A stretch of 64,000 nt of DNA from Bacillota bacterium. GTDB lineage: Bacteria > Bacillota > Clostridia > Oscillospirales > Acutalibacteraceae. Shown here one piece after another: positions 1 to 7,650 of this stretch. The stretch spans positions 62,001 through 126,000 of the forward strand of contig JAEZYP010000044.1 of the NCBI GenBank assembly GCA_023418995.1. The letters run 5' to 3'. The translations under genes were made by a program, and so were the position numbers. How positions within the stretch are numbered: the first letter of the stretch is position 1; each line of letters opens with the position of its first letter. The notes beneath the pieces were generated by a model. It had not been told where the DNA came from and did no database searches. It was given only the letters and a program-made list of their open reading frames with translations.

Positions 1-1
1 G

Positions 2-157
2 CTTGGAGGAAAATTGGTTACAATAGGCTCCGACGCCCACCGCTGGGCGGATGTCGGCGGTGGAATTGAACAGGGGCTAAGGCTTTTACAGCAGGCAGGC
101 TTTCATCATTTTGCGGTATACATACGGCGCGAGCCGAAATTTTTACCAATTGAGTAA
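2..157 (+). CDS. PHP-domain histidinol-phosphatase-like protein, C-terminal part
   Basis: Only the last 51 codons are inside the window; the gene enters from the left edge in frame 2 and stops with TAA at 155-157. The visible part contains GSDAHRWADVG followed by an amphipathic segment and a basic end. A Gly-Ser-Asp-Ala-His motif near the C-terminus is typical of PHP-family metal-dependent phosphoesterases such as HisJ/HisK histidinol-phosphatase, where the Asp and His bind metal. The substrate cannot be settled from this fragment. Other PHP phosphatases share the motif, so histidine biosynthesis is an inference. Confidence 0.7.
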   Translation, partial: LGGKLVTIGSDAHRWADVGGGIEQGLRLLQQAGFHHFAVYIRREPKFLPIE

Positions 158-197
158 AAGCTCTTTTGCCTGAAACGGCTGTAAGAGCTTAATTTTT
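158..197 (+). terminator. intrinsic terminator of the PHP gene
   Basis: AAGCTCTT (158-165) pairs with AAGAGCTT (183-190). An inner GCC/GGC pairing is possible in the loop, and a short T run (AATTTTT) follows. It sits directly after the stop codon and before the regulator gene at 228. Confidence 0.55.
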
Positions 198-227
198 AAA
201 AAAGAAATTGATTGGAGGACTTGTATT

Positions 228-713
228 ATGGATCGTTTATTAACTTTATTGGATGAGAACGCGCGCCTTTCCGCGGCACAGCTTGCGGTGATGCTGAACA
301 AGACGGAGAGTGAGGTTGCCGAAGCGATTGCCGCGTACGAAAAAGAAGGAATCATCCGCGGATACAAGGCGTTGATCAATTGGGAAAAGGTAGATGAAAA
401 CAAGGCCAGCGCGCTTATTGAGCTTCGTGTTTCCCCGAAGCGTGACCGCGGCTTTGATGAGATAGCGAACCGGATTATGCAGTTTGAGGAAGTGGAGAGC
501 GTTTATTTAATGTCGGGAGGCTACGATCTGGCGGTCAAGGTACACGGCCGCAGTATGCAGGAAATTGCCATGTTTGTTATGCGCCGCCTTTCCACGCTGG
601 ATTCCGTGCTTTCCACGGCCACTCATTTTATTTTAACCCGTTACAAGGACGGCGGAGTAATCCTGAATCCGGATGAGGATAAGGACGAGAGAAGGAGTGT
701 TCTCTGTGATTGA
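228..713 (+). CDS. Lrp/AsnC-family transcriptional regulator
   Basis: 161 aa, the normal size for a full-length Lrp/AsnC protein. Residues about 1-50 form the winged helix-turn-helix (start MDRLLTLLDENARLSAAQLA). Residues about 65-140 form the RAM ligand-binding and oligomerisation domain with the usual alternating strands. ATG at 228 follows GGAGG with good spacing. The stop overlaps the first codons of the next gene, an aminotransferase, so the two are translationally coupled. The same pairing exists in Bacillus subtilis alaR-alaT, where the Lrp protein controls the alanine aminotransferase gene. A local, amino-acid-responsive regulator of the downstream enzyme is therefore likely, but the ligand is unknown. 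Confidence 0.9.
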   Translation: MDRLLTLLDENARLSAAQLAVMLNKTESEVAEAIAAYEKEGIIRGYKALINWEKVDENKASALIELRVSPKRDRGFDEIANRIMQFEEVESVYLMSGGYDLAVKVHGRSMQEIAMFVMRRLSTLDSVLSTATHFILTRYKDGGVILNPDEDKDERRSVLCD

Positions 714-1875
714 TTACCAAAGTGTGCTCAACGAAGAGGTAAAACGGATGAAGCCCTCCGGAATCCGTCGCTTCTTTGATATCGCCAACGAGATGGATCA
801 CGTGATTTCCCTTTCGATCGGCGAACCGGATTTTTCAACTCCCTGGCATGTAAGGCAGGAAGGCATCAAAACACTCGAAGACGGGAAGACCTGGTATTCC
901 CCGAACCGTGGATTTTTAGAGCTCAGAGAAGAAATCTGCCGCTGGCTGAAACGCCGCTATCATACGGAATACGAGCCGGATACCGATGTGCTTGTAACCG
1001 TGGGTGGCAGCGAGGCAATCGACTTGTGCTTTCGCTGTCTGGTTAACCCGGGAGACGAGGTTCTGATTCCGGAGCCAAGCTTCGTATGCTATGTTCCCCT
1101 GACTGAAATGGCGGGGGGGAAGCCGGTTATTATTGAAACAAAAGAAGAAGATAAGTTCCGTGTGACGGCACAGGAGCTGCGCGAAAAGATCACGCCGAAA
1201 ACAAAGCTTTTGGTTCTTCCGTTCCCCAATAACCCAACTGGTGCCGTGATGCGCCGTGAGCATCTGAATGAAATTGCGGAGGTCGTCCGTGAACACAATC
1301 TTATGGTGTTGTCCGATGAAATTTACAGTGAGCTCACCTACGGCGATACCCGGCACGTTTCTTTTGCTGCGATTGAAGGGATGAAGGAGCGCACGGTGGT
1401 TGTCAACGGCTTCTCCAAGGCGTTCGCCATGACTGGCTGGCGTCTCGGCTACGCGGTTGGACCAAAGGAAATTATCAGTCAAATGACGAAGCTGCATCAG
1501 TTCGGCATCATGAGCGCCCCGACGATGGCACAGTACGCAGCGACGGAAGCGTTAAAGAACGGAGACAGCGATATTGATTATATGCGCGAACAGTACGATA
1601 TGCGCCGCCGCCTGATTGTAGACGGCTTCAATTCTCTCGGGCTAACCTGTTTTGAACCCGAGGGTGCGTTTTATGTGTTCCCCTGTATTAAGAGTACCGG
1701 GCTCTCTTCCGAAGAATTCTGCAAACGGCTGATTTATTCCGAGCACGTCGCTGTTGTTCCGGGTCCTGCGTTCGGGGAATGCGGCGAAGGCTATGTGCGT
1801 GTATCCTATTCCTATTCCATTAAACATATTACGGAGGCGCTTTCCCGTATTGAGCATTTTATAAAATCACTATAA
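706..1875 (+). CDS. PLP-dependent class I/II aminotransferase (AlaT/aromatic type)
   Basis: 389 aa, fold-type I PLP enzyme. The motif NGFSKAFAMTGWRLGY carries the Schiff-base lysine at about K238. NNPTGAV and the Asp/Tyr of SDEIYSEL are the usual cofactor contacts, and the C-terminal Arg lies in GYVRVSYS. GTG at 706 is chosen because GAAGGAG (691-697) sits 8 bases upstream and the protein then begins IDYQSVLNEEV; an ATG at 673 would lie far inside the regulator gene. The 8-base overlap with the Lrp gene implies an operon. Alanine or aromatic amino-acid:2-oxoglutarate transamination is plausible from the alaR-alaT-like context, but specificity cannot be read from sequence. Confidence 0.9.
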   Translation: MIDYQSVLNEEVKRMKPSGIRRFFDIANEMDHVISLSIGEPDFSTPWHVRQEGIKTLEDGKTWYSPNRGFLELREEICRWLKRRYHTEYEPDTDVLVTVGGSEAIDLCFRCLVNPGDEVLIPEPSFVCYVPLTEMAGGKPVIIETKEEDKFRVTAQELREKITPKTKLLVLPFPNNPTGAVMRREHLNEIAEVVREHNLMVLSDEIYSELTYGDTRHVSFAAIEGMKERTVVVNGFSKAFAMTGWRLGYAVGPKEIISQMTKLHQFGIMSAPTMAQYAATEALKNGDSDIDYMREQYDMRRRLIVDGFNSLGLTCFEPEGAFYVFPCIKSTGLSSEEFCKRLIYSEHVAVVPGPAFGECGEGYVRVSYSYSIKHITEALSRIEHFIKSL

Positions 1876-1880
1876 TTATC

Positions 1881-1917
1881 ATAAATTAACTCCCGGCACA
1901 GCCGGGAGTTAATTTAT
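1881..1917. terminator. bidirectional perfect-palindrome terminator
   Basis: The arms 1881-1897 and 1901-1917 are perfect reverse complements (17 bp) with a 3-nt loop ACA. The inner part is the GC-rich AACTCCCGGC/GCCGGGAGTT and the outer part is A/T-only, giving a U tract on either strand. It separates the aminotransferase from ispE. The same 10-bp core hairpin recurs at 56557-56579. Confidence 0.8.
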
Positions 1918-1938
1918 GAATTGCAAAGGGAGGATCAC

Positions 1939-2787
1939 ATGCCTTTTTCGATTAATGCGTATGCAAAAATCAACCTGACTCTGGATATCGCAGGGAAACG
2001 GGCGGACGGATATCATTTGCTGCGCATGGTAATGCAATCGGTGTCCTTGTGCGACAGAGTCCTGCTTAAAAAGGGCAAGCCTGGAATTGAGGTTTTCTGT
2101 GCAAGGAATGATGTTCCCTGTGGCAGGGAGAACACCGCCTATCAAGCGGCGGAATTGTTTTTTGAACACGCAGGGTTGGTGCCGGATATTACAATTCAGA
2201 TTGATAAGAAAATCCCTTCTCAGGCTGGACTTGGCGGCGGCAGCTCGGATGCCGCGGCGGTTCTGCTCGCGCTGAATCGGATCTACCAAACTGAATACAG
2301 CAAAGAAATCCTTTGCGAAATCGGTGTAAAGGTGGGCGCGGACGTCCCGTTTTGCATTTTGGGAGGAACAGCTCTCGCCGAAGGAATTGGAGAAATCCTC
2401 ACTCCGCTGCCGGCTCTCAAGGACTGCCATATCGTGATCTGCAAACCGCCGGTCGGGGTGGATACCAAGCAGGCCTTTGCGCTGGCGGATGCATCGAGAG
2501 CTTTTTTCACCTCATATACCGACCCGATGCTTGGTGCAGTCCGACACTCCGATTTGCGCGCGGTTGCTTCCGGGCTTGGCAACGGGTTTGAGCAGGTGAT
2601 GAAATTAGACGAAGTGGCTCAAATCAAAGAAGCAATGAACACTATGGGTGCGCTGGGCTCCTGTATGTCGGGCAGCGGTTCCGCTGTTTTTGGTATTTTT
2701 GAAGATGAACAAAGAGCGTTTGCCTGCAAGGAAGCGTTCGCAGGTCTTTATCCGGATGTTTACCTTTGCGAGCCGGTAAATAATTGA
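1939..2787 (+). CDS. ispE: 4-diphosphocytidyl-2-C-methyl-D-erythritol kinase
   Basis: 282 aa, GHMP kinase of the non-mevalonate isoprenoid pathway. It phosphorylates CDP-methylerythritol at the 2-hydroxyl. The N-terminus AYAKINLTLDI and the glycine-rich ATP loop GLGGGSSDAAA (about residues 97-107) are diagnostic, as is the C-terminal GALGSCMSGSGSAVFG. ATG at 1939 follows GGGAGG with 5 bases between. An upstream TTG at 1921 would start inside the ribosome site and is rejected. It begins just after the palindrome terminator, so it needs its own promoter or readthrough. It ends at a bidirectional terminator facing the VanZ gene. Confidence 0.95.
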   Translation: MPFSINAYAKINLTLDIAGKRADGYHLLRMVMQSVSLCDRVLLKKGKPGIEVFCARNDVPCGRENTAYQAAELFFEHAGLVPDITIQIDKKIPSQAGLGGGSSDAAAVLLALNRIYQTEYSKEILCEIGVKVGADVPFCILGGTALAEGIGEILTPLPALKDCHIVICKPPVGVDTKQAFALADASRAFFTSYTDPMLGAVRHSDLRAVASGLGNGFEQVMKLDEVAQIKEAMNTMGALGSCMSGSGSAVFGIFEDEQRAFACKEAFAGLYPDVYLCEPVNN

Positions 2788-2790
2788 TGA

Positions 2791-2839
2791 AATAACCAGG
2801 GCAGCCGCAGTAAATTGAACTGTGACTGCCCTGGTTATT
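2791..2839. terminator. bidirectional terminator between ispE and the VanZ gene
   Basis: AATAACCAGGGCAG (2791-2804) pairs perfectly with CTGCCCTGGTTATT (2826-2839). A/T-rich flanks serve both strands. The right arm overlaps the stop codon of the convergent gene. Confidence 0.8.
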
Positions 2840-3455
2840 AAGTTCTCCGGGAACTTCTTTTCGCTTTTGGTTTGAAACGTTTTCGCAGTCCGGCGAAAAT
2901 CGCATAAGCCAGCAGGCATCCCACTCCGTTCAGAATTACGTCCTCTACCTGCACGTATCGGACGGCCGAGCCCATCAGGATATTGCAAATCAGCTGTGTG
3001 CTTTCAATTCCCACCGGCACGAGGATTGCAACCAGCGTCATCCGTCCCAACCGTAATTTGGGATTAATCAGCGGGAGAAAAACACCGAGCGGCATCAGTA
3101 CAACAAAGTTACCGCCGATAATCCTGACAAACGCACCGTAGTTTCCCGTGCGGATGGAATTTTTCAGCATGCTTGCGGATGAAACAAACGGAATCCACTC
3201 GATTTTATCAATGATCTGGGCAGTCGCTTTGGCACTGGGATGCCAGGTATTTGGCGGTGTAATCGTAATGGCAAGAAAAGCGATTACCGTCAGATAAAGA
3301 AACAGGATTGCCAGATAAAACTTTTGCAACGGCCTTTTATGGCGAAAAAACAAAAACAGGCTGACTAGGTAAAGAACCAATCCAACGACCAATGCGAAAC
3401 CAATTTTATTGTGTATAAGAACAGAAAAAGAACCCGATTTTAACATCTGCTGCAT
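2838..3455 (-). CDS. VanZ-family membrane protein
   Basis: 205 aa with four to five hydrophobic segments (about residues 18-36, 45-65, 108-130, 137-157, 175-192). The conserved block WIPFVSS...GNFVVLMPLGVFLPLI and the later E-x-x-Q element (GIESTQL) are typical of VanZ-like proteins. The family is named after the teicoplanin-resistance accessory VanZ but is widespread in Firmicutes with no general activity assigned; no other resistance genes are nearby. ATG at 3455 follows GAGGGA. The gene is monocistronic, with its own promoter and a shared terminator with ispE. Confidence 0.85.
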   Translation of the reverse strand: MQQMLKSGSFSVLIHNKIGFALVVGLVLYLVSLFLFFRHKRPLQKFYLAILFLYLTVIAFLAITITPPNTWHPSAKATAQIIDKIEWIPFVSSASMLKNSIRTGNYGAFVRIIGGNFVVLMPLGVFLPLINPKLRLGRMTLVAILVPVGIESTQLICNILMGSAVRYVQVEDVILNGVGCLLAYAIFAGLRKRFKPKAKRSSRRT

Positions 3456-3487
3456 TTCAGTCCCTCTTTTTTCTATGAATTTGAATT

Positions 3488-3517
3488 ATTATAACATAAA
3501 AGTTAGTATGGTGTGAA
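3488..3517 (-). promoter_or_regulatory. sigma-A type promoter of the VanZ-family gene
   Basis: Read on the minus strand, TTCACA (3512-3517), an 18-bp spacer and TATAAT (3488-3493) lie about 33 bases before the start codon. Confidence 0.6.
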
Positions 3518-3540
3518 TAATAATTAGTTTTTGCGGTAAT

Positions 3541-3570
3541 AATCCCCTTGCAAATAACACGAAGGGGATT
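3541..3570 (+). promoter_or_regulatory. hairpin enclosing the spoIIR ribosome binding site
   Basis: AATCCCCTT (3541-3549) is an exact reverse complement of AAGGGGATT (3562-3570) with a 12-nt loop. The right arm contains the GAAGGGG ribosome site for the ATG at 3575. No U run follows, so it is not a terminator. If formed in RNA it would hide the ribosome site. Confidence 0.5.
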
Positions 3571-3574
3571 ACAT

Positions 3575-4234
3575 ATGAAACTTATTGAGAAGGCAGTTTT
3601 GCTGGCATTTATTTTAACCGTTCTCTTTTCTTTTACCGGATTGACCGCTGGTTGTGAGGATATATCAAACCGGGTGCTCCGTCTGCATATACTGGCAAAT
3701 TCAGATTCGGCGCAGGATCAGGCTTTAAAGCTGAAAGTACGCGATCGGATTTTAGCCGAGTGCTCCGGGATGCTGGATTCCGCAACCAACAGGGAGCAGG
3801 CGGAAACGATGGTAGCGGAAAATCTGGAGCATATCAAGACGGTTGCCGCGGATGAAATAAAGAAACAGGGCTACGAATATCCGGTTAATGTTGAATTGAC
3901 GAATATGTATTTTAATACGCGTGAGTACAATACCGTTACAATGCCCGCAGGAAATTACAATGCGCTCAGGGTAACGATCGGTAAGGCGGAGGGGCATAAC
4001 TGGTGGTGTGTGATTTACCCGGCGATGTGCCTGCCTGCGGCGGAGGAACCAAAGGAGCTTAGCGATGTTCTCAACCAGAACCAGTTACAGATCGTGCAGG
4101 GCAAGGGTGAATTTGAAATCAAGTTTAAATCCGTGGAGATTTATGAAGAATTAAAGAGCTACTTTCAGGGATTGCAGAATGGCGGGAAGGATAACGGTAA
4201 AGCAATTGCCGCCAAACCGGAGTCACGAAATTAA
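3575..4234 (+). CDS. spoIIR: stage II sporulation protein R
   Basis: 219 aa. SpoIIR is made in the forespore and secreted into the intermembrane space, where it triggers SpoIIGA to process pro-sigma-E in the mother cell. An N-terminal hydrophobic signal segment (residues about 6-26) is followed by the family signature RVLRLHILANSDSAQDQ and LKVRDRIL. A conserved WWCVIYPAMC block lies near residue 140. ATG at 3575 sits 7 bases after GAAGGGG; an upstream ATG at 3548 has no ribosome site. Forespore sigma-F control is expected, but I could not identify a convincing sigma-F promoter. Confidence 0.93.
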   Translation: MKLIEKAVLLAFILTVLFSFTGLTAGCEDISNRVLRLHILANSDSAQDQALKLKVRDRILAECSGMLDSATNREQAETMVAENLEHIKTVAADEIKKQGYEYPVNVELTNMYFNTREYNTVTMPAGNYNALRVTIGKAEGHNWWCVIYPAMCLPAAEEPKELSDVLNQNQLQIVQGKGEFEIKFKSVEIYEELKSYFQGLQNGGKDNGKAIAAKPESRN

Positions 4235-4305
4235 TCGGTGCTTTTTTCCACGCGGCATCTATGCTATAATCAGTACCATAATGGAACTGAAATGGAGGAG
4301 CATAG

Positions 4306-7300
4306 ATGCTGCGTTTTCTTTTGGGTCGCGCGGGCAGCGGCAAAACGGAATCCTTACGTTCTGAACTGAAAAATCTGGCAGAGAATACGCAAAAGAAGCT
4401 GATGCTGATTGTTCCGGAGCAGTCCTCTTTTGAAAATGAACGCGCTATGCTTCGGCTGCTGGGTGCCAAGGAAGCCCAGCGGGTTTCTGTCACCAGCTTT
4501 ACCCGTCTGGCTGACGCGGTGTTTCGCGAATACGGCGGCACGGCAGGCAGAAGGCTGGATGACGGCGGACGCAGCATCTTCATGAGCCTTGCGTTAGAAC
4601 AGGTGAAGGAGCAGCTTGAATTTTTTCAAAAAAGTGCGGAAAGCACCGAACTGATCAGCCTGATGCTTTCTGTCTCAACCGAACTGAAAATGTGCGGTGT
4701 AACGCCGGTCGATTTGGAACAGGTGGCGCGAACGCTGCCGCAGAATACGCTCCGCCGAAAAACGGCTGAAATCTCCCTGATTCTCTCCGCTTACGATGCG
4801 CTGGTCGCTCAAAGCTATGTCGATCCCCTCGATGATCTCACAAGAGTACAGAAAATTCTTGAGAGGTATCGCTTCTTTGAAGGATATACGGTAGCCGTGG
4901 ATTCGTTTCAGAGCTTTACCGTCCAGGAATATCAGATCATTGATCGAATTCTTGAACAGGCGCAGGATGTAATCGTAACCCTCTGCACCGACCGGCTCGA
5001 CGATCCCGAGTGCGGGATGGGACTTTTCTCGCTCATCCGCCGCACCGGAAGAATTCTAGTGCGTATGGCGCAGGAAAACAACATAAAAATTGCGGCTCCG
5101 GTTCTGCTGGAAAGCGGAAGACGCTTTGAAAGCGAAGCCCTTGCACGATTGGAAGAAGGAGCGTATCGCTTCGATCGCACGGGCTCAGATTGCGGGAGCG
5201 GCGACGTCACGATATATGAGGCGAAAAATGCTTACGATGAAGCCGCTTTTGTCGCTTCAACCATTCGCAATCTGGTAATTCACGAACATTACCGCTACCG
5301 TGATTTTGCCGTTATCGCCCGTTCCACTGAAAGCTACCGGGGAATTCTCGATACCGCTCTAGAGCGCAGACAAATCCCATACTTTATGGACAAGCCGCAG
5401 GCCATCGAAGCGGAGCCACTGATGCGTCTCGTGCTGTCGGCGTTTCGCATTGTAAAATCCGGCTTCTCCTCCGATGATCTGTTTTCTTACCTGAAAACCG
5501 GGCTGGCTGGTCTGGATACCAATGCGGTTTCCCAGCTGGAAAATTATGTGTTTGTCTGGAATATTTCGGGGAAGAAGTGGAAGGAAGAATGGACGGAGCA
5601 TCCCCAAGGCTTTTCACAGGAAATGGCGGAGAAAGACAAGCAGCTGCTGCGCGATATCAATGCAAGCCGCGCGGCGGCGGTTGGGCCGCTGCTCCGTTTT
5701 GCCGCCGATATTCAAAACGCGGACGGCGAGGGCATGGCGGCCGCCGTGTACCGGCTTCTAATGGAATGCAAAGTACCGGAGCACCTGAAGGCGCTGGCGT
5801 CCCGCCTTTCGGAATGCGGCGAACCGGAGCTGGCCGACCGTCAGCTCCGTCTGTGGGATCTGCTAATGGAAATTCTTGACCAGACGGCGCTGGTACTGCG
5901 CGACAGCGCGGTAGCGCATACCCGTTATGCCGAGCTGCTGCAGCTGGTTATCCTTTCCAATAATATGGCAAGCATCCCGCAGGGTTTGGATGAGGTAACT
6001 GTTGGAGCGGCAGACCGTACGCGCCCCGCGGCGCCGAAGGTGGTTTTCCTGATCGGAACGGCGCAGGGACAATTTCCTCTTGCCCCCGGCAACAACTGCG
6101 TGTTCAGCGACGGGGAACGCAGAGAATTGATTCAGCTCGGTCTTCCGTTAAATGATACCTTAGAGGGCACGGCGGTGCAGGAACGCTTTTTGGCCTACTC
6201 CGCAATGAGCGCCGCTTCCCAAAAGCTTTTCATCTCTTATCCGGTTTCCAACGAGGAGGGAAAACCGAACACTCCCTCTTCTATCCCCGGGGAAGCCTGC
6301 GCCGTTTTACAAAATGTCCGGGTACTCAATGAGCTGCTGCTGCCGCAGACTTATTTTGCAAACGCGCAGGAGCCCGCCTTTGAACTGATGGCGCAGCAGT
6401 GGGCGCATAATACCGTTCTCTCCGCGACGTTGAAGCGCCTGTTTCAGGAACGCGGCGAGGATTACCGCCTGAAGGCAATCGACCGCGCGGCGAGCAAGCG
6501 TCCGGCAGTGTTTGAGCAGCATGCGAAAGCACGGGCGCTGTTCGGACCGGATATGCATGTATCCGCCACGCAGATCGAAAAATTCTATCTCTGCCGCTTT
6601 CAGTATTTCTGCCGATACGGCCTAAATGCGAAGGAGCGCAGAACAGCGGAAATCGACGCGTTGGAATACGGCAGTCTTATGCACTATTTACTGGAACACC
6701 TGTTCCGCGATGTTGGGAGCCAGAAAATTCTGAAGATGGCTCCGGAGGAGTTTCGAAAAATCATCTTATCCCTTTTATATCGGTATGTGGAATTAAGGAT
6801 GAGCGGCGTCGAAAATAAAACACCGCGCTTTGCTTATCTGTTTTCCCGCATCGCCGATTCCGCTCGTGTGATTGCGTACCACATCGCGGAGGAGCTGGCG
6901 CAAAGTGAGTTCCAGCCGGTGGATTTTGAACTGGCTGTTGGCTATGGCGGGATTGAACCGCTGAAAATCACTCTGCCGGATGGCGGCACAGTGGAAATTG
7001 ACGGTAAAATTGACCGCGTCGATTTACTTACAAGGGATCACGTCAATTATCTTCGTGTGATCGATTATAAAACGGGACACAAGGAATTCAAGCTCTCAGA
7101 CGTGATCTATGGCGTCAATATGCAGATGTTGATTTATCTTGCTGCCCTGCTGGAAAACGGAGGGGACCGTTACGGAGAAGTAAGCCCCGCTGCTGTTCTG
7201 TATATGCCTGCGAACCGTCCGGTGATTTCTGCGGTAAGGGGTACGGAGCCGGATAAGCTCAAGGCGGAAGCGGATAAAAAGCTCAGAATGGACGGACTTG

Positions 7301-7650
7301 TTCTTGCCGACCCTGAGATTATTGCAGCAATGGAGCACAGCGGGCAGGGGAAATATATACCGGTGGCGTTAAAGGATGGTGTTCCGTCAAAGCCGGATCA
7401 TGTTGTATCACCGGACGAACTGGCTGGTATTCTGCGCCATATCAAAAGTCTGGCGGGCGCAATGGCAAAGGAGCTTCACAATGGAGACGTTTCCGCACTG
7501 CCGCTTGCGGGCGGCTACAACGCCTGCCAATGGTGCCCGTATTTTCCTGTCTGCGGTCATGAAAGGGACGACCCGACAAGAGAAATGCAAAAATGGGATA
7601 GAGAAGATGTTATTCGAGAGTTAACCGGCAAGGGAGGGGAGCAACCGTGA
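4306..7650 (+). CDS. addB: ATP-dependent helicase/nuclease subunit AddB
   Basis: 1114 aa, close to the roughly 1150 aa usual for AddB (RexB). With AddA it processes double-strand breaks for RecA loading, doing the RecBCD job in Firmicutes. Seen: N-terminal Walker A GRAGSGKTE (residues about 7-15); C-terminal RecB-like nuclease motif VIDYKTG (about 925); and iron-sulphur cysteines, one at FYLCRFQYFC (about 762) and three in CQWCPYFPVC (from about 1074). ATG at 4306 follows GGAGG. A TATAAT (4265-4270) upstream lacks a good -35. Its stop overlaps the GTG of addA by four bases, so the two subunits are coupled. Confidence 0.95.
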   Translation: MLRFLLGRAGSGKTESLRSELKNLAENTQKKLMLIVPEQSSFENERAMLRLLGAKEAQRVSVTSFTRLADAVFREYGGTAGRRLDDGGRSIFMSLALEQVKEQLEFFQKSAESTELISLMLSVSTELKMCGVTPVDLEQVARTLPQNTLRRKTAEISLILSAYDALVAQSYVDPLDDLTRVQKILERYRFFEGYTVAVDSFQSFTVQEYQIIDRILEQAQDVIVTLCTDRLDDPECGMGLFSLIRRTGRILVRMAQENNIKIAAPVLLESGRRFESEALARLEEGAYRFDRTGSDCGSGDVTIYEAKNAYDEAAFVASTIRNLVIHEHYRYRDFAVIARSTESYRGILDTALERRQIPYFMDKPQAIEAEPLMRLVLSAFRIVKSGFSSDDLFSYLKTGLAGLDTNAVSQLENYVFVWNISGKKWKEEWTEHPQGFSQEMAEKDKQLLRDINASRAAAVGPLLRFAADIQNADGEGMAAAVYRLLMECKVPEHLKALASRLSECGEPELADRQLRLWDLLMEILDQTALVLRDSAVAHTRYAELLQLVILSNNMASIPQGLDEVTVGAADRTRPAAPKVVFLIGTAQGQFPLAPGNNCVFSDGERRELIQLGLPLNDTLEGTAVQERFLAYSAMSAASQKLFISYPVSNEEGKPNTPSSIPGEACAVLQNVRVLNELLLPQTYFANAQEPAFELMAQQWAHNTVLSATLKRLFQERGEDYRLKAIDRAASKRPAVFEQHAKARALFGPDMHVSATQIEKFYLCRFQYFCRYGLNAKERRTAEIDALEYGSLMHYLLEHLFRDVGSQKILKMAPEEFRKIILSLLYRYVELRMSGVENKTPRFAYLFSRIADSARVIAYHIAEELAQSEFQPVDFELAVGYGGIEPLKITLPDGGTVEIDGKIDRVDLLTRDHVNYLRVIDYKTGHKEFKLSDVIYGVNMQMLIYLAALLENGGDRYGEVSPAAVLYMPANRPVISAVRGTEPDKLKAEADKKLRMDGLVLADPEIIAAMEHSGQGKYIPVALKDGVPSKPDHVVSPDELAGILRHIKSLAGAMAKELHNGDVSALPLAGGYNACQWCPYFPVCGHERDDPTREMQKWDREDVIRELTGKGGEQP

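Noticed and set aside
916..1497. Long minus-strand frame of 193 codons opposite the aminotransferase
   Set aside because: It mirrors a well-conserved PLP enzyme and has no ribosome site or recognisable domain.
2838..3455. VanZ-like gene as a glycopeptide-resistance determinant
   Set aside because: No vanHAX or regulator genes nearby, and VanZ-like proteins are common in susceptible Firmicutes.
3480..3535. Possible sigma-F promoter before spoIIR
   Set aside because: A GG-containing -10-like stretch exists, but the match to the consensus is poor and the region also serves the VanZ promoter on the other strand.
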